Assembly (NCBI RefSeq): GCF_001519065.1
Contig: NZ_KQ954255.1
Coordinates: forward strand, 385,811 to 431,887
Reading direction: 5' to 3'
Origin: Novosphingobium sp. FSW06-99
GTDB lineage: Bacteria; Pseudomonadota; Alphaproteobacteria; Sphingomonadales; Sphingomonadaceae
DNA length: 46,077 nt
Shown piece after piece: positions 24,881 to 34,810 of this stretch. The notes beneath the pieces were generated by a model. That model saw only the letters and a list, made by a program, of their open reading frames with translations, did not search any database and was not told where the DNA came from. The position numbers and the translations under genes are program-made. Within the stretch, counting starts at the first letter, position 1. The number at the start of each line of letters is the position of its first letter.

Positions 24881-26359
24881 TCATGCGGCCGATGCCTCGG
24901 CGCGCTGATCGCCGAGCCGCGCCATCGCCTCTTCGCGGCCCAGCAGCACCAGCACGTCATAGATACCCGGCGAAATCGTCGTGCCGGTCAACGCGGCGCG
25001 CAACGGTTGCGCCAGCTTGCCAAGGCCAAGGCCCAGCTCTTGCGCCAGCGCCTTGACCGCCGCTTCGAGCGCCTCGATCGTCCAGTCGTCGGTGCCATCG
25101 AGCCGGTCGATCACCTGGCCCAGCAGCGCTCGCGCCTCCGGCGTGAGCAGCGCCGCCGCCTTCGCATCGGGTTCTATCGGGCGGCGTGCGAACAGGAACC
25201 GCGCGCCGTCGGCCAATTCGTTGAGATCGGCGGCGCGCACCTTGAGCACCGGCATCGCGGCCGTCAGCAGCGCCAGTTGCGCCGGGTCGGTGATGGCGAG
25301 CCGTTTGCCCACTTCATCGGTCAGCCGCGCATCATCGGCCAGACGCATATAGTGTCCGTTGAGATTGAGCAGCTTTTTCAGGTCAAACCGCGCCGCGCCC
25401 TTGTTCACATCGGCGATGTCGAACCATTCCACCGCCTGTTCGCGGGCAATGATTTCCTCATCGCCATGGCCCCAACCGAGCCGCAGCAGGTAATTGACCA
25501 CCGCTTCGGGCAACAGGCCCAGTTCATCGCGATAGGCATCGACGCCCAGTGCGCCATGGCGCTTTGACAGCTTTGCCCCGTCGGCGCCGTGGATCAGCGG
25601 AATATGCGCATAAAACGGATCGGGCCAGGCGCCGGTGCCTTCGGCCTGTTCAATCGTATGCATGGCGCGGATGACGACCAACTGGCGAAAGGCGTTGTTG
25701 ATATGGTCATCGCCCCGGATCACGTGGGTAACGCCCATGTCGTGATCGTCGACCACCACCGCCAGCATATATGTCGGCGTGCCGTCGCTGCGCAGGATGA
25801 CGAAATCGTCGATCTCGCGATTGCTGACGGTGATCGTGCCCTGCACCAGATCGTCGATCACGGTTTCGCCATCGCGCGGCGCCTTGATGCGGATCACATA
25901 GGTCTGGCCAACGGGCCAGGTCGACGGATCGGCATCGCGCCATTCGCTGTCGATGCGGAACGGGCGGCGTTCGGCCTGCGCCGCCTGCCGCCGCGCGGCC
26001 AGTTCTTCCTGCGTCAGATAGCAGCGATAGGCATGGCCCGCCGCCAGCAGACGGTGCGCAACTTCGGCATGGCGTTCAGAGCGGGCAAACTGGAACACCG
26101 GTTCTTCATCGCCTTGCAGCCCCAGCCACGACAGGCCATCGAAAATTGCCTCGATCGCCGGTTCGGTCGACCGCGCGCGATCGGTATCCTCGATCCGCAG
26201 CAGATAAGTGCCGCCGTGATGGCGCGCAAACAGCCAGTTGAACAGCGCGGTGCGCGCGCCACCAATATGCAGAAAACCGGTCGGCGACGGGGCAAAACGG
26301 GTAACCACCGCAGCCTTGCGGTCCGAAGCAGCAGAATTGGAACCACTCGCGCTTGCCAT
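24881..26359 (-). CDS. gltX: Glutamate-tRNA ligase
   Basis: Class I glutamyl-tRNA synthetase charging tRNA-Glu (and, in organisms without GlnRS, tRNA-Gln for later amidation). The product is 492 aa from the chosen start. The ATP-binding HIGH-like motif appears in [17 protein letters not shown], and the KMSKS-like motif in [13 protein letters not shown]. The C-terminal anticodon-binding helices are present. The annotated start is the ATG of MASASGSN at 26359; upstream in-frame ATGs at 26380 and 26383 would add a few residues. The longest frame (to 26533) runs into the divergent comEC 5' region and is unlikely to be coding. It is upstream of gltA on the same strand. Confidence 0.95.
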   Translation of the reverse strand: MASASGSNSAASDRKAAVVTRFAPSPTGFLHIGGARTALFNWLFARHHGGTYLLRIEDTDRARSTEPAIEAIFDGLSWLGLQGDEEPVFQFARSERHAEVAHRLLAAGHAYRCYLTQEELAARRQAAQAERRPFRIDSEWRDADPSTWPVGQTYVIRIKAPRDGETVIDDLVQGTITVSNREIDDFVILRSDGTPTYMLAVVVDDHDMGVTHVIRGDDHINNAFRQLVVIRAMHTIEQAEGTGAWPDPFYAHIPLIHGADGAKLSKRHGALGVDAYRDELGLLPEAVVNYLLRLGWGHGDEEIIAREQAVEWFDIADVNKGAARFDLKKLLNLNGHYMRLADDARLTDEVGKRLAITDPAQLALLTAAMPVLKVRAADLNELADGARFLFARRPIEPDAKAAALLTPEARALLGQVIDRLDGTDDWTIEALEAAVKALAQELGLGLGKLAQPLRAALTGTTISPGIYDVLVLLGREEAMARLGDQRAEASAA

Positions 26360-26519
26360 TGCTGGCGCAATCCTTTTCATCATGGCCATGGCCGAACCTG
26401 CGTCCGCCGGAACCACCTTTTCGTCGCTGGCCGAACCGTGCGCCGACGCCGGGAATCGCGCGATCGGACCAGTGGCAAAGACGAACGCGCATTGGGACAG
26501 TTTGGGGACGTTGTCCAGT

Positions 26520-28583
26520 GTGCAGCGCACCATCGAACAATTCCTGAACGCGCATCCGTTCGAGCGCGCGCCATGGCTGGTGGTGGGCTATGGCACGGGA
26601 ATTGGCGCATGGATCGCGCTGTCGGGGCCGTGGCAATGGGCGGCCTGGATCAGCTTGTGCGCTGCGGCCATGGTCATTGCGCCATTGATCGCGCGCGAAG
26701 GGCAGGCCGATCATCTGCGCCACGCGCTGATCGGCATGGCGCTGATGCTGGCGGCGGGGTGCGCGGCGATCTGGATGAAGTCCGCGCTGGTTGGCGCGCC
26801 GCCCATTGCCATGCGCGAAACCGTGGTGCTGGCGGGGCGGATCGTCGATCGGCAGGATGCCAGCGGCGGCGCACGGCTGTTGCTGGCGGCGCGGATCGCC
26901 GGGGTGGATCGCCCGGTGCTGGTGCAAGTGATGATCCCCGCGCAGATCGATCGCGGCGATCTGGTGCCCGGTGCCACGATTGCCGCGAGCGCGCGGCTCG
27001 ATCCACCCGCGCCGCCGATGCTGCCCGGCAGCCACGACTATGCCTTTGCTGCCTGGTTTGCGGGGATCGCCGCGACCGGATCGATCGGCGGCCCGGTTAC
27101 CGTCATCGCGCGGGCCGCGCCTGCACCGTCCATGCGGTGGGTGGCGGCGGGCTTGCGCGATCATGTGCTGGCGCATCTGGGGGGATCGGCGGGTGCGATT
27201 GCCGCCACGCTGGCCAGCGGGGATCGCGGCGCGATCGGGCGCAGCGATGCCGAGGCGATGCGCGATGCGGGGTTCGCCCATCTGTTGTCGATCAGCGGAC
27301 TGCATGTCAGCGCGGTGATCGCGGCGGTCTATTTGCTGGTGTTTCGCGGGCTGGGGCTGGTGCCGTGGATTGCCCTGCGCGTGCGATTGCCGCTGCTGGC
27401 AGCGATGTGCGGGGCCGGGGCAGGGGTGGCCTATTGCCTGATCACCGGGTCGCAAGTGCCGACCATGCGCGCAGTGGCAGGCGCGGTGCTGGTGCTGGGC
27501 GCGCTGGCGCTGGGTCGCGATCCGCTGTCGATGCGCCTGCTGGCGGTGGCGGCCTTGTTCGTGATGCTGTTCTGGCCCGAAGCTGTGGCGGGGCCGGGGT
27601 TCCAGATGAGCTTTGGCGCGGTGATCGCGGTGATCGCGCTGCACGGTGCGGCGCCGATGCAACGCTTCATGACGCGGCGCGAGGAAGGCCCGTTGGCACG
27701 GCTGGGGCGCCAGGTGGTGCTGTTGGTGGTGGGCGGACTGGCCATCGAATGCGCGTTGCTGCCAATGGCGCTGTTCCATTTTCACCGGGCGGGCCTGTAC
27801 GGCGCGCTGGCCAACCTGGTGGCCATCCCGCTGGTCGTGTGTGTGGCCATGCCGGGACTGGCGCTGGCGCTGTTGCTCGATCCGCTGGGGCTGGGCGGCC
27901 CGGCGTGGTGGGTGACCGGCCGCGCGCTCGATGCGGTGCTGTGGGTCGCGCACGCCACGGCATCCTTGCCCGGTGCGGTGACCACGCTGCCCGCGATGCC
28001 CGGGTGGGTCTATGGCCTGTGGATCGCGGGCGGGTTGTGGCTGGCGCTATGGAGCGGGCCGGTGCGGCGCTGGGGGCTGGTGCCGATGGTGCTGGCGCTG
28101 TGCGTCTGGGTCATGATCCGCCCCCCCGATATCCTGATTGCCGGCGATGGTCGCCATGTCGGGATCACCGGGCTGGGCCCCGATCTGGTCGTGCTGAGCC
28201 CGGGGCAGGGGCATTTCGCGCGCGATCAGGTGCTCGAGGCCTCTGGCATGGCCGGCGCCACCCGCCCGCTGGAGGACTGGCCCGGTGCGCAATGCACGCA
28301 TGATTTCTGCGCACTGGCGCTTACCCGTTATGGACGGCGCACCGTGCTGATGATCGCGCAAAGCCATCGCCGGTTGAACGAAGACGGCCTGGCCCAGGCC
28401 TGCGCGCAAAGCGATCTGGTGATCGCCGATCACCCGCTGCCGGCGGTATGCCATCCCCGCCAGTTGCTGGCCGATGGCACGTTGCTGGCGCGCACCGGCG
28501 GGATGACCATCGATCTGGCCAGTGGTACGATCCGCACTGTGGCCCAGACCAGCGGCGACCATGTGTGGCACCACTGGCCGTGA
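26520..28583 (+). CDS. comEC: ComEC/Rec2-type DNA uptake channel protein
   Basis: An inner-membrane protein of the ComEC family, the channel for single-stranded DNA entry in natural transformation. The 687-aa form begins at GTG 26520 ([18 protein letters not shown]), the point where homologues begin. ATGs at 26382/26388 would add about 45 low-complexity residues overlapping the gltX promoter. An N-terminal soluble domain is followed by the competence domain with [12 protein letters not shown] (conserved SGLH motif) and about ten membrane segments. The C-terminal 170 residues are a short, degenerate form of the metallo-beta-lactamase-like domain, with no HxHxDH motif visible. It is convergent with lexA, 20 bases apart. 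No other competence genes are in the window. Confidence 0.88.
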   Translation: MQRTIEQFLNAHPFERAPWLVVGYGTGIGAWIALSGPWQWAAWISLCAAAMVIAPLIAREGQADHLRHALIGMALMLAAGCAAIWMKSALVGAPPIAMRETVVLAGRIVDRQDASGGARLLLAARIAGVDRPVLVQVMIPAQIDRGDLVPGATIAASARLDPPAPPMLPGSHDYAFAAWFAGIAATGSIGGPVTVIARAAPAPSMRWVAAGLRDHVLAHLGGSAGAIAATLASGDRGAIGRSDAEAMRDAGFAHLLSISGLHVSAVIAAVYLLVFRGLGLVPWIALRVRLPLLAAMCGAGAGVAYCLITGSQVPTMRAVAGAVLVLGALALGRDPLSMRLLAVAALFVMLFWPEAVAGPGFQMSFGAVIAVIALHGAAPMQRFMTRREEGPLARLGRQVVLLVVGGLAIECALLPMALFHFHRAGLYGALANLVAIPLVVCVAMPGLALALLLDPLGLGGPAWWVTGRALDAVLWVAHATASLPGAVTTLPAMPGWVYGLWIAGGLWLALWSGPVRRWGLVPMVLALCVWVMIRPPDILIAGDGRHVGITGLGPDLVVLSPGQGHFARDQVLEASGMAGATRPLEDWPGAQCTHDFCALALTRYGRRTVLMIAQSHRRLNEDGLAQACAQSDLVIADHPLPAVCHPRQLLADGTLLARTGGMTIDLASGTIRTVAQTSGDHVWHHWP

Positions 28584-28603
28584 CCGTCAGGCCGCGCCGC
28601 GCG

Positions 28604-29281
28604 TCAATGATACCGGCGCAACAGCCCGGCCAGCTTGCCCTGCACCTGGACTTCGCCGGGGGTGTAGAATTGCGGGTCATAGGCGGCGTTGGCGGGGTCG
28701 AGGCGGACCATGCCTTTTTCGCGCCGCAAGTATTTCAGCGTGGCTTCCTCGCCGCGCACCAGCGCGACCACGATTTCGCCGTCGCGCGCCACGTCGGTGC
28801 GGCGGATGAGCGCAAAGTCGCCATCCAGAATGCCCGCCTCGACCATCGAATCGCCCGAAACTTCCAGCGCATAGTGTTCCCCGGGGCCGAGCAGCGCGGC
28901 AGGGACGGGCAGCATCGCGTGGTCTTCCATCGCCTCGATCGGGGCCCCGGCGGCGATGCGGCCATGGAGCGGGATTTCGATCACGTCGTTGGCGGGTGGC
29001 GGCGCTACGGCGCGCGGCGGGGTTATCACCGGGGCAGCGGCGCGCGCGGCGGCGCGAGGGCTGGCGGTGTCGGGTTCGCGGATCACTTCCAGCGCGCGTG
29101 CACGATTGGCCAGCCGGCGGATGAAGCCGCGTTCTTCCAATGCCGAAATCAGCCGGTGCACCCCCGACTTCGATTTCAGATCGAGCGCCTCCTTCATCTC
29201 TTCGAACGAGGGGGAAATGCCTGAATCTTCCAGTCGGTTCTGGATGAAAGTCAAGAGTTCGTGCTGTTTGCGCGTCAGCAT
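28604..29281 (-). CDS. lexA: SOS transcriptional repressor LexA
   Basis: LexA, the SOS repressor and RecA-stimulated self-cleaving protease. 225 aa from [10 protein letters not shown], the canonical alphaproteobacterial start; the longer frame adds ten codons of leader. The N-terminal winged helix (about 1-65) includes [17 protein letters not shown], followed by a long Ala/Pro linker. The cleavage site is A111-G112 (RIAAGAP). The catalytic Ser145 lies in VSGDSM and Lys183 in EATLKYL. GGGAGA upstream serves as ribosome-binding site. A LexA box at 29319-29333 indicates autoregulation. It is last in the moaC-moeA-lexA gene order, and two LexA-controlled operons lie 15-26 kb away in this window. 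Confidence 0.96.
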   Translation of the reverse strand: MLTRKQHELLTFIQNRLEDSGISPSFEEMKEALDLKSKSGVHRLISALEERGFIRRLANRARALEVIREPDTASPRAAARAAAPVITPPRAVAPPPANDVIEIPLHGRIAAGAPIEAMEDHAMLPVPAALLGPGEHYALEVSGDSMVEAGILDGDFALIRRTDVARDGEIVVALVRGEEATLKYLRREKGMVRLDPANAAYDPQFYTPGEVQVQGKLAGLLRRYH

Positions 29282-29318
29282 CACCCGGTCTCCCGCTGGT
29301 AACTGGTCCAAAGGTCGT

Positions 29319-29333
29319 GAACGAATGCGGAAC
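29319..29333 (-). promoter_or_regulatory. LexA box upstream of lexA
   Basis: On the plus strand it reads GAAC-GAATGCG-GAAC, a perfect operator 38 bases before the lexA ATG. Read on the coding strand it is GTTC-N7-GTTC. Unlike the two other boxes it leaves room for a normal leader with GGGAGA. Confidence 0.85.
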
Positions 29334-29377
29334 GATTAGGCAACCAAACGGAACTAGTCAAGCAATTCCGCCATTTT

Positions 29378-30601
29378 TCAATGGAGCGCGTCGATCGCTT
29401 CGGTCAGATAGACTTGCACCGGCGTACCGACCGGTGCGGGCGGCGCGCCAGGTTCACGCACCACCAGCGCATTGGCCCGCGCCAGCGGTGACAGGGCGCC
29501 CGAATCCTGCTGTTGGTCGAGCGCCACGCCCGCGCCATCCCACCGCGCACGCAGGAATTCCATGCGGCTGCCGCCTTTGCCCATTGGCGTTGTCAGCGGG
29601 ACGGCAATCGTGCGCGGCAAAGGCGCGGCGGCGCCCAGCATGGCGCGCAGCAGCGGCAGCAGAAACAGGAACGCGGTCACCCAGGCCGATGCCGGATTGC
29701 CCGGCAGGCCAAGAATGATCTGATCCCCGCGCCGCGCCACCAGCAGCGGCTTGCCGGGTTTGATGCCGACGCGCCAGAAATCGATCTCCACGCCCATTGC
29801 CGCCAGCGCCGGGCGGATCAGATCATGGTCCCCCACCGATGCGCCGCCGCTGGTGACGATCACGTCGGCCCCGGCGGCGGCGTCAAACGCCGCGATCAGG
29901 GCATCGAGCCGATCGGGCACCGGTCCGATCCGCCTGGATGTTACCGGCAGACCCTGGCCGATGGCGGCGAGCATCGGCCCGTTGCTGGCGGGAATCTGAT
30001 GCGTGGCGGGGGTGGTGCCGGGTGGTGCCAATTCGTCGCCACCGTCGATCACTGTCATGCGCAAGGCGCGGCGCACGGGCACGCGATCGTGCCCGGCGGC
30101 AATCGCGAGGCCAATCGCGGCGGCATTGATCCGCCATCCGGCCGGCAGGATCGCATCGTCGGTGGCAAAATCCATGCCGCGCGGGCGGATATGGCGTTCG
30201 GCGGGATCGGGCGCAGTGCCGACCAGCGTCAAGGTGTCGGCATCGACCGCGCTGTCTTCCTTCAGCAGCACCATGTCGGCGCCCGCGGGCACGACCGCGC
30301 CGGTGCTGATGCGCACCGCCTGGCCGGGGCCGACTGTTCCGGCGAACGGGTGCCCCGCCGCGCTTTCGCCGACCAGCCGCCACGGCCCGGGCAGATCGGC
30401 TGCGCGCATGGCAAAGCCATCCATTGCCGACAGCGGCGCGGCTGGCTGATCGCGCCGCGCGGGCAGCGCCTGAGCCAGGAAATAGCCGTTGGAATCGGCC
30501 ACATCGCGCCATTCGATCGGCAGTGCGGGGGCCAGCGCGAGCAGGCGTGCCTGCGCCTCGGCCAGCGGCAAGGGCGGCGGCAAGGGCGGCGTGCGCGGCA
30601 T
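29378..30601 (-). CDS. moeA: Molybdopterin molybdenumtransferase MoeA
   Basis: MoeA inserts molybdenum into adenylylated molybdopterin, the last general step of molybdenum cofactor synthesis. The 407-aa length is normal. Seen are SAMDGFAMRAADL in domain I, AVRISTGAVVPAGADMVLLKED, the MoCF-biosynthesis domain with VIVTSGGASVGDHDLI, KPGKPLLVARR and LGLPGNPASAWVTAFLFLLP. The ATG shares its A with the moaC TGA, so translation is coupled to moaC. It is followed by lexA on the same strand. Confidence 0.95.
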   Translation of the reverse strand: MPRTPPLPPPLPLAEAQARLLALAPALPIEWRDVADSNGYFLAQALPARRDQPAAPLSAMDGFAMRAADLPGPWRLVGESAAGHPFAGTVGPGQAVRISTGAVVPAGADMVLLKEDSAVDADTLTLVGTAPDPAERHIRPRGMDFATDDAILPAGWRINAAAIGLAIAAGHDRVPVRRALRMTVIDGGDELAPPGTTPATHQIPASNGPMLAAIGQGLPVTSRRIGPVPDRLDALIAAFDAAAGADVIVTSGGASVGDHDLIRPALAAMGVEIDFWRVGIKPGKPLLVARRGDQIILGLPGNPASAWVTAFLFLLPLLRAMLGAAAPLPRTIAVPLTTPMGKGGSRMEFLRARWDGAGVALDQQQDSGALSPLARANALVVREPGAPPAPVGTPVQVYLTEAIDALH

Positions 30602-31080
30602 CAGGCGGGCGCGTCCGGGCGCCAGGTTCCCGATTTGCCACCGCGCTTTTCGATCAGGCGCACTTCGCCGATCACCATCGCCTTGTCGATCGCTTTGGCC
30701 ATGTCATAGATCGTCAGCAACGCGATCGACACGGCGGTCATCGCCTCCATCTCGACCCCGGTTCGCCCGGTCAGCGATGCGCTGGCGGTGGCTGTGACGC
30801 CATCCTCCTCCAGCACGAAATCGACCGTGACCGCATCGAGGCCCAGCGGATGGCACAGCGGGATCAGGTCTGCGGTGCGCTTGGCCGCCATGATCCCGGC
30901 AATCCGCGCGGTGGCGAACACGTCGCCCTTGGGGACGGTGCCGTCGGCAATCGCGGTGCGTGCGGCGGCGCTCATGCGGATACGGCCGCCGGCAATCGCC
31001 ACCCGGTGCGTCGCGGGCTTGCCGCCGACATCGACCATGCGTGCCGCGCCGTGCTCATCGAGATGGGTCAGATCTGTCAT
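30601..31080 (-). CDS. moaC: Cyclic pyranopterin monophosphate synthase MoaC
   Basis: MoaC, with MoaA, converts GTP to cyclic pyranopterin monophosphate, the first stage of molybdenum cofactor synthesis. 159 aa starting [11 protein letters not shown]. The family core is clear: [65 protein letters not shown] and the Lys-rich C-terminus IEKRGGKSG. The upstream part of the open frame (21 codons) overlaps the racemase stop and is not coding. Its stop overlaps the moeA start. Confidence 0.96.
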   Translation of the reverse strand: MTDLTHLDEHGAARMVDVGGKPATHRVAIAGGRIRMSAAARTAIADGTVPKGDVFATARIAGIMAAKRTADLIPLCHPLGLDAVTVDFVLEEDGVTATASASLTGRTGVEMEAMTAVSIALLTIYDMAKAIDKAMVIGEVRLIEKRGGKSGTWRPDAPA

Positions 31081-31108
31081 GGTCGCGTCTGTGCCAGTTT
31101 TGACAGGG

Positions 31109-31801
31109 TCAGCCAAGGGCAACACGCACGGCGCCGCCGGCATGCAGAACGGTGGTGTCGAACAGCGGCACCGGGCTGTCTTCGGCGCCGATCAACAGCA
31201 TGATTTCGGTGCAGCCCAGCACGATCGCCTGTGCCCCGCGCGCCACCAGCCGGCCGATGATGCCGCGATAGGCCTCTCGCGAGGAGGATTCGATGCGTCC
31301 GGCGACCAGTTCCTGGTAGATCACCCGGTGCACTTCGGCGCGGTCTTCGGCATCGGGCACGATCACGTCGAGCCCGTGGTGGTCCGCCAGGCGCCCCTTG
31401 TAGAAATCGCGCTCCATGGTGAACCGTGTGCCGATCAGGCCGATGCGGGTCAGCCCCGCCGCGCGGATCGCCTGTGCGGTCGGGTCGATGATGTGCAACA
31501 GCGGGATGGCGGTTTGCGCCTCGATCGCACTGGCGCACTGGTGCATCGTGTTCGAACAGATCAGCAGCGTGTCGGCGCCCGCCTCTTCGAGCCGACGTGC
31601 GGCATCGACCATGCGCGCGGTCAGCGTCGGCCAGTCGCCTGCATGCTGCATGGCTTCGAGTTCGGCAAAATTGAACGACCACAACAGGATTTGCGCCGAA
31701 TGCGTCGGCCCCAGCGCGTCGCGCACGCCCTGATTGATCAGGCGATAATATTCGGCCGAGCTTTCCCAGCTCAGGCCGCCCAGCAGGCCAAGTGTCTTCA
31801 T
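31109..31801 (-). CDS. Aspartate/glutamate racemase family protein
   Basis: A 230-aa cofactor-independent amino-acid racemase of the aspartate/glutamate racemase superfamily, with the two-Cys mechanism. Start [15 protein letters not shown] is the family N-terminus. The catalytic cysteines are Cys82 in LICSNTMHQ and Cys197 in [17 protein letters not shown] in the middle is the second-domain motif. Aspartate (RacD/YgeA-like) activity is likely from the LGGLSWESS pattern, but YgeA-type broad-spectrum racemases look similar. It lies between the flotillin-like gene (67 bases) and moaC (28 bases) on the same strand. Confidence 0.88.
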   Translation of the reverse strand: MKTLGLLGGLSWESSAEYYRLINQGVRDALGPTHSAQILLWSFNFAELEAMQHAGDWPTLTARMVDAARRLEEAGADTLLICSNTMHQCASAIEAQTAIPLLHIIDPTAQAIRAAGLTRIGLIGTRFTMERDFYKGRLADHHGLDVIVPDAEDRAEVHRVIYQELVAGRIESSSREAYRGIIGRLVARGAQAIVLGCTEIMLLIGAEDSPVPLFDTTVLHAGGAVRVALG

Positions 31802-31834
31802 GGCCATGGCATGGGGGGCAAATGTGGCAGGCTT

Positions 31835-31858
31835 GGGGCGCTGCTGCAGCAACGCCCC
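31835..31858. other. Hairpin between flotillin-like and racemase genes
   Basis: GGGGCG (31835-31840) and CGCCCC (31853-31858) flank CTGCTGCAGCAA, itself self-complementary. The T-run (GTTTTG) is on the plus side, opposite to the genes here. It could still attenuate or protect transcripts between the minus-strand genes, but it is not a canonical terminator for them. Confidence 0.4.
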
Positions 31859-31867
31859 GTTTTGCCT

Positions 31868-33844
31868 TCAAACCGCCTGGTCGGTCTCGCGGTTCAGCAG
31901 CGCTTCGCCCTTTTCCGACAACAGCATGGCGATCAGGCCCGCCAGCGGATTGGCGCCATCGGTGCCGTTGCCGCTGATCTGGATCCGCGGCACGACATCG
32001 ACGCCCGAGGTTTCGAGCGCCTGGGCCAGGCGTTCGATCACTTGCCGCGTCAACTGATAGCGCGCGCCGCCGCTGGCTTCGACCTGTTTGGCGATCGTTT
32101 CGGCGGTAGCAAGCCCGGTGCGGGTGATGCGCTCGGCATCGGCCCCGGCAATCGCGACCATCCGCGCCGCTTCGCCTTCGCCGATCAGCTTCACTTTGTC
32201 GGCCTCGGCGCGGGCCAGCGTGCGGGTCTGGTCGGCCTGTTGCATGGCGAGCTTCAATTGCGCCTTGCCCTCGTTTTCCTTGACCGTGATCGACAGTTCC
32301 GACTGGGTGATCTGGGTCTGCTGGCTGGCGCGGGCTTCGGCCTCGCGCAGCGCCTTTTCGCTTTCGGCGGCAACACGTTGCTTTTCATAGGTGGCGACGC
32401 GTTCCTCGGCGACCTGGCGCGCGCGCAACTGTTCGAGCACGCGTTCGATCTGGTTTTCATCGCTGCTCGACGGGCGGGGGGTGCCGATCAGCACTTCCTG
32501 CAATTCGAGGTTATAGGCCGAAAACCGCGTGCGCATCTGTTCGCCCGCCAGTTGCTGGATGTCGGCGCGTTCCTGCAACAGTTCGATCAGCGTGCGTTTC
32601 TGCGCGACGTTCTTGAAATAGGCCGAAACCATCGGATCGAGCGTCTGTTCGACCAGCCGCTTGATGTCGCCAAAGCGTTGCACCACCAGCGGCGCCTTGC
32701 GGTAATCGATATGCACCACCACCGACAGCGGCAGCATCGGTTCGAACGCATCGCGGGTGATCAACTGCACTTCGGCCAGGTTTTCGTCATAGCGGTGGTT
32801 GCCGACCGACGCCTGTTCCCATTTCAGGATGAAATTGGTGGTCGGCACGATCAGGATCTTGCCCGCATACGTGTTGAACGCATATTTGCCGGGCAACAGC
32901 GGTTCCGACCACACCCCGCGCGACCCGCGCGCAACCAGTTCGCCATGGCGATAGTCATCGCCCGAGGTGTCTTCGGTGTCGGCACCGTTATAGCTGATCA
33001 CCACGCCGACATGGCCGACCTCGATCACCGTCTTGGCCACCATCTCGACCGTCGCGAACAGGCGGTTGATATAATAGCTGCCCTCGACCAGCACTTGCAA
33101 CTGGCGCCCGCGACGGCCGCCTGCGGCCAGGAACTTCTCCGGGTCCTGAAACGAGTTGTGGAACGTGGCGGGATCGGCCTGATCGGTGCCGGCTTCGGGC
33201 GCGATGATCTGTTCGGCGCCCAGCGCCGGACCGTCATGCACGGTGACGATGCCGATCTGGTCGCTGGCATCCTTGATCACCACCGCGTCAAATCCGCCAC
33301 GTTCTGCAATCAGCGCCGACATCTGTTCGAACACGTGCGCATCGCTGCGTTCGAGCATCAGGCCGTGGATCTGGTCGCGGCTGATGATCACGAATTGCGC
33401 CAGATTGATGGCATAAGTGCCTTCACGCAGGATCGTGCGCTGCGGGCCCTTTTGTCCGCCTTTGGTCAGAAACGCCCGCACGTCGAGGAAATTGGCAGTG
33501 GCGGCGTTGCTGGCCAGTGTCTGCGTCGGTTCGAGCGGCGCGCCGTCGCGCGCAAAGACATAGCCGATCTGGCCCTGCGGAATGGTGACCATCGGTTCGG
33601 CATGCAGCCGGTACTGAAACGGAAAGAAGAAGTGGAACCCGCCGCGCAACACGGCGGGCTGATAGCCTGCTTCGTGCGACAGCGCGATCAGGCCGCCAGT
33701 GGCGGAACCCGAACCGCTCCACAGTTTTTCGACAATCGCGACGCGGTTGTTGCCGACATAGCGAACCATTCCGGAAACACGCGCGAAAACAATCGCCACC
33801 ACCAACGCGGCGGCGATATCGGCCCACACGGGGATATCGAACAT
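31868..33844 (-). CDS. Flotillin-like SPFH domain protein
   Basis: A 658-aa flotillin/SPFH-family membrane scaffold. Residues about 5-25 form a single N-terminal membrane segment (WADIAAALVVAIVFARVSG), followed by the SPFH/band-7 domain (VGNNRVAIVEKLW, GGFHFFFPFQYRLH, HVGVVISYNG). The C-terminal half (about 430-600) is a charged coiled coil rich in Ala, Glu and Gln (EERVATYEKQRVAAESEKA), typical of flotillin domains, ending with ETSGVDVVPRIQISGNG. It likely oligomerises at the inner membrane. In the usual sphingomonad/Caulobacter gene order trpC is followed directly by moaC; here this gene and the racemase intervene. No NfeD partner is present. Confidence 0.85.
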   Translation of the reverse strand: MFDIPVWADIAAALVVAIVFARVSGMVRYVGNNRVAIVEKLWSGSGSATGGLIALSHEAGYQPAVLRGGFHFFFPFQYRLHAEPMVTIPQGQIGYVFARDGAPLEPTQTLASNAATANFLDVRAFLTKGGQKGPQRTILREGTYAINLAQFVIISRDQIHGLMLERSDAHVFEQMSALIAERGGFDAVVIKDASDQIGIVTVHDGPALGAEQIIAPEAGTDQADPATFHNSFQDPEKFLAAGGRRGRQLQVLVEGSYYINRLFATVEMVAKTVIEVGHVGVVISYNGADTEDTSGDDYRHGELVARGSRGVWSEPLLPGKYAFNTYAGKILIVPTTNFILKWEQASVGNHRYDENLAEVQLITRDAFEPMLPLSVVVHIDYRKAPLVVQRFGDIKRLVEQTLDPMVSAYFKNVAQKRTLIELLQERADIQQLAGEQMRTRFSAYNLELQEVLIGTPRPSSSDENQIERVLEQLRARQVAEERVATYEKQRVAAESEKALREAEARASQQTQITQSELSITVKENEGKAQLKLAMQQADQTRTLARAEADKVKLIGEGEAARMVAIAGADAERITRTGLATAETIAKQVEASGGARYQLTRQVIERLAQALETSGVDVVPRIQISGNGTDGANPLAGLIAMLLSEKGEALLNRETDQAV

Positions 33845-33995
33845 GGGAATTGGCGTCCTTGGCCAAACAGGGGTGTCGGCGGTATTGCCGACAGGGCCCT
33901 ATTTACGCCCGATTAGTCGCGGGCCCAGAGAAAAGCCGCATAAAGAACCGTAAAGAACCCGATTCTGTTGCGAAATTGTCGCAGAGTTTATTTCG

Positions 33996-34015
33996 TCCCC
34001 GTGCCGGGGAGGAAT
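33996..34015. repeat. 20-bp repeat at trpC stop codon
   Basis: This is an exact inverted copy of 2911-2930 within imuA. It contains TCCCCGTGCCGGGGA, a small hairpin. On the minus strand the last base of the trpC TAA is its first base. It may act as a weak transcript-end hairpin for the trp operon. Confidence 0.7.
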
Positions 34016-34809
34016 TAGGCGGTGCCGGTCAGCAGTTTGCGCGTGGCCGCGGCGACATCGGTTTCGCGCATCAGGCTTTCACCCACCAGGAACGTGCGCG
34101 TGCCGCAGGCGGCCAGGCGCAACAGATCGGCGTGCACATTGATCCCGCTTTCGCCCACCAGCAACGCGCCCTCGGGCGCCAGCGGGGCAAGCCGTTCGGT
34201 CACGCCCAGATCGGTGACAAACCGTTTGAGATCGCGGTTGTTGACGCCGATCAGGCGCGATTGCAGGCGATGCGCGCGCTCCATTTCGGCCTCGTTGTGC
34301 ACTTCGACCAGCACATCCATCGCCTGTTCGCGCGCGGCGGCCTCGATCTCGGCCATTTGCGCATCGTCGAGCGCGGCGACGATGATCAGGATGGCATCGG
34401 CGCCGATCGCGCGGGCTTCGGCGCATTGCCACGGGTCTATCATGAAATCCTTGCGGATCACCGGCAAGTCGCAGGCCGCGCGCGCGGCGATCAGATAGTC
34501 TTCATGGCCCTGGAAATAGGGCGCATCGGTCAGCACCGACAGACACGCAGCGCCCCCCGCCTGATAGGCGCGGGCATGGTCGGCGGGCTGAAAATCAGGG
34601 CGGATCAGGCCTTTCGACGGGCTCGCCCGCTTGATCTCGGCGATCAGCGCAAAGCCGGTGGCCGCGCGGGCGCGCAATGCGGCCTCGAACCCGCGCGGCA
34701 CGGTCTGTGCGGCGGCGCGTTCGTGCAGCGTGGCAAGACTGGTGGCGGCCTTGCGCGCGGTTACTTCGTCGCGCTTGGTGGCGCAGATTTCGGCGAGTTT
34801 GTCGGTCAT
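34015..34809 (-). CDS. trpC: Indole-3-glycerol phosphate synthase
   Basis: TrpC closes the indole ring in tryptophan synthesis (CdRP to indole-3-glycerol phosphate). 264 aa, a monofunctional TIM barrel. Seen are [18 protein letters not shown] with the catalytic Lys, [46 protein letters not shown] and the phosphate-binding LVGESGI. The start is MTDKLAEIC; the frame stays open upstream only because it overlaps trpD. It begins one base after the trpD stop, so it is within the operon. Confidence 0.97.
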   Translation of the reverse strand: MTDKLAEICATKRDEVTARKAATSLATLHERAAAQTVPRGFEAALRARAATGFALIAEIKRASPSKGLIRPDFQPADHARAYQAGGAACLSVLTDAPYFQGHEDYLIAARAACDLPVIRKDFMIDPWQCAEARAIGADAILIIVAALDDAQMAEIEAAAREQAMDVLVEVHNEAEMERAHRLQSRLIGVNNRDLKRFVTDLGVTERLAPLAPEGALLVGESGINVHADLLRLAACGTRTFLVGESLMRETDVAAATRKLLTGTA

Positions 34810-34810
34810 G

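Noticed and set aside
25589..28303. Very long open frame (904 codons, plus) across the gltX and comEC region
   Set aside because: It is a frame shadow of GC-rich coding sequence: Arg/Gly/Ala-rich with no motif, while gltX and comEC in other frames carry clear family motifs.
31835..31858. Terminator of the flotillin-like gene
   Set aside because: The hairpin has its T-run on the wrong strand for that gene; kept only as an unassigned hairpin.
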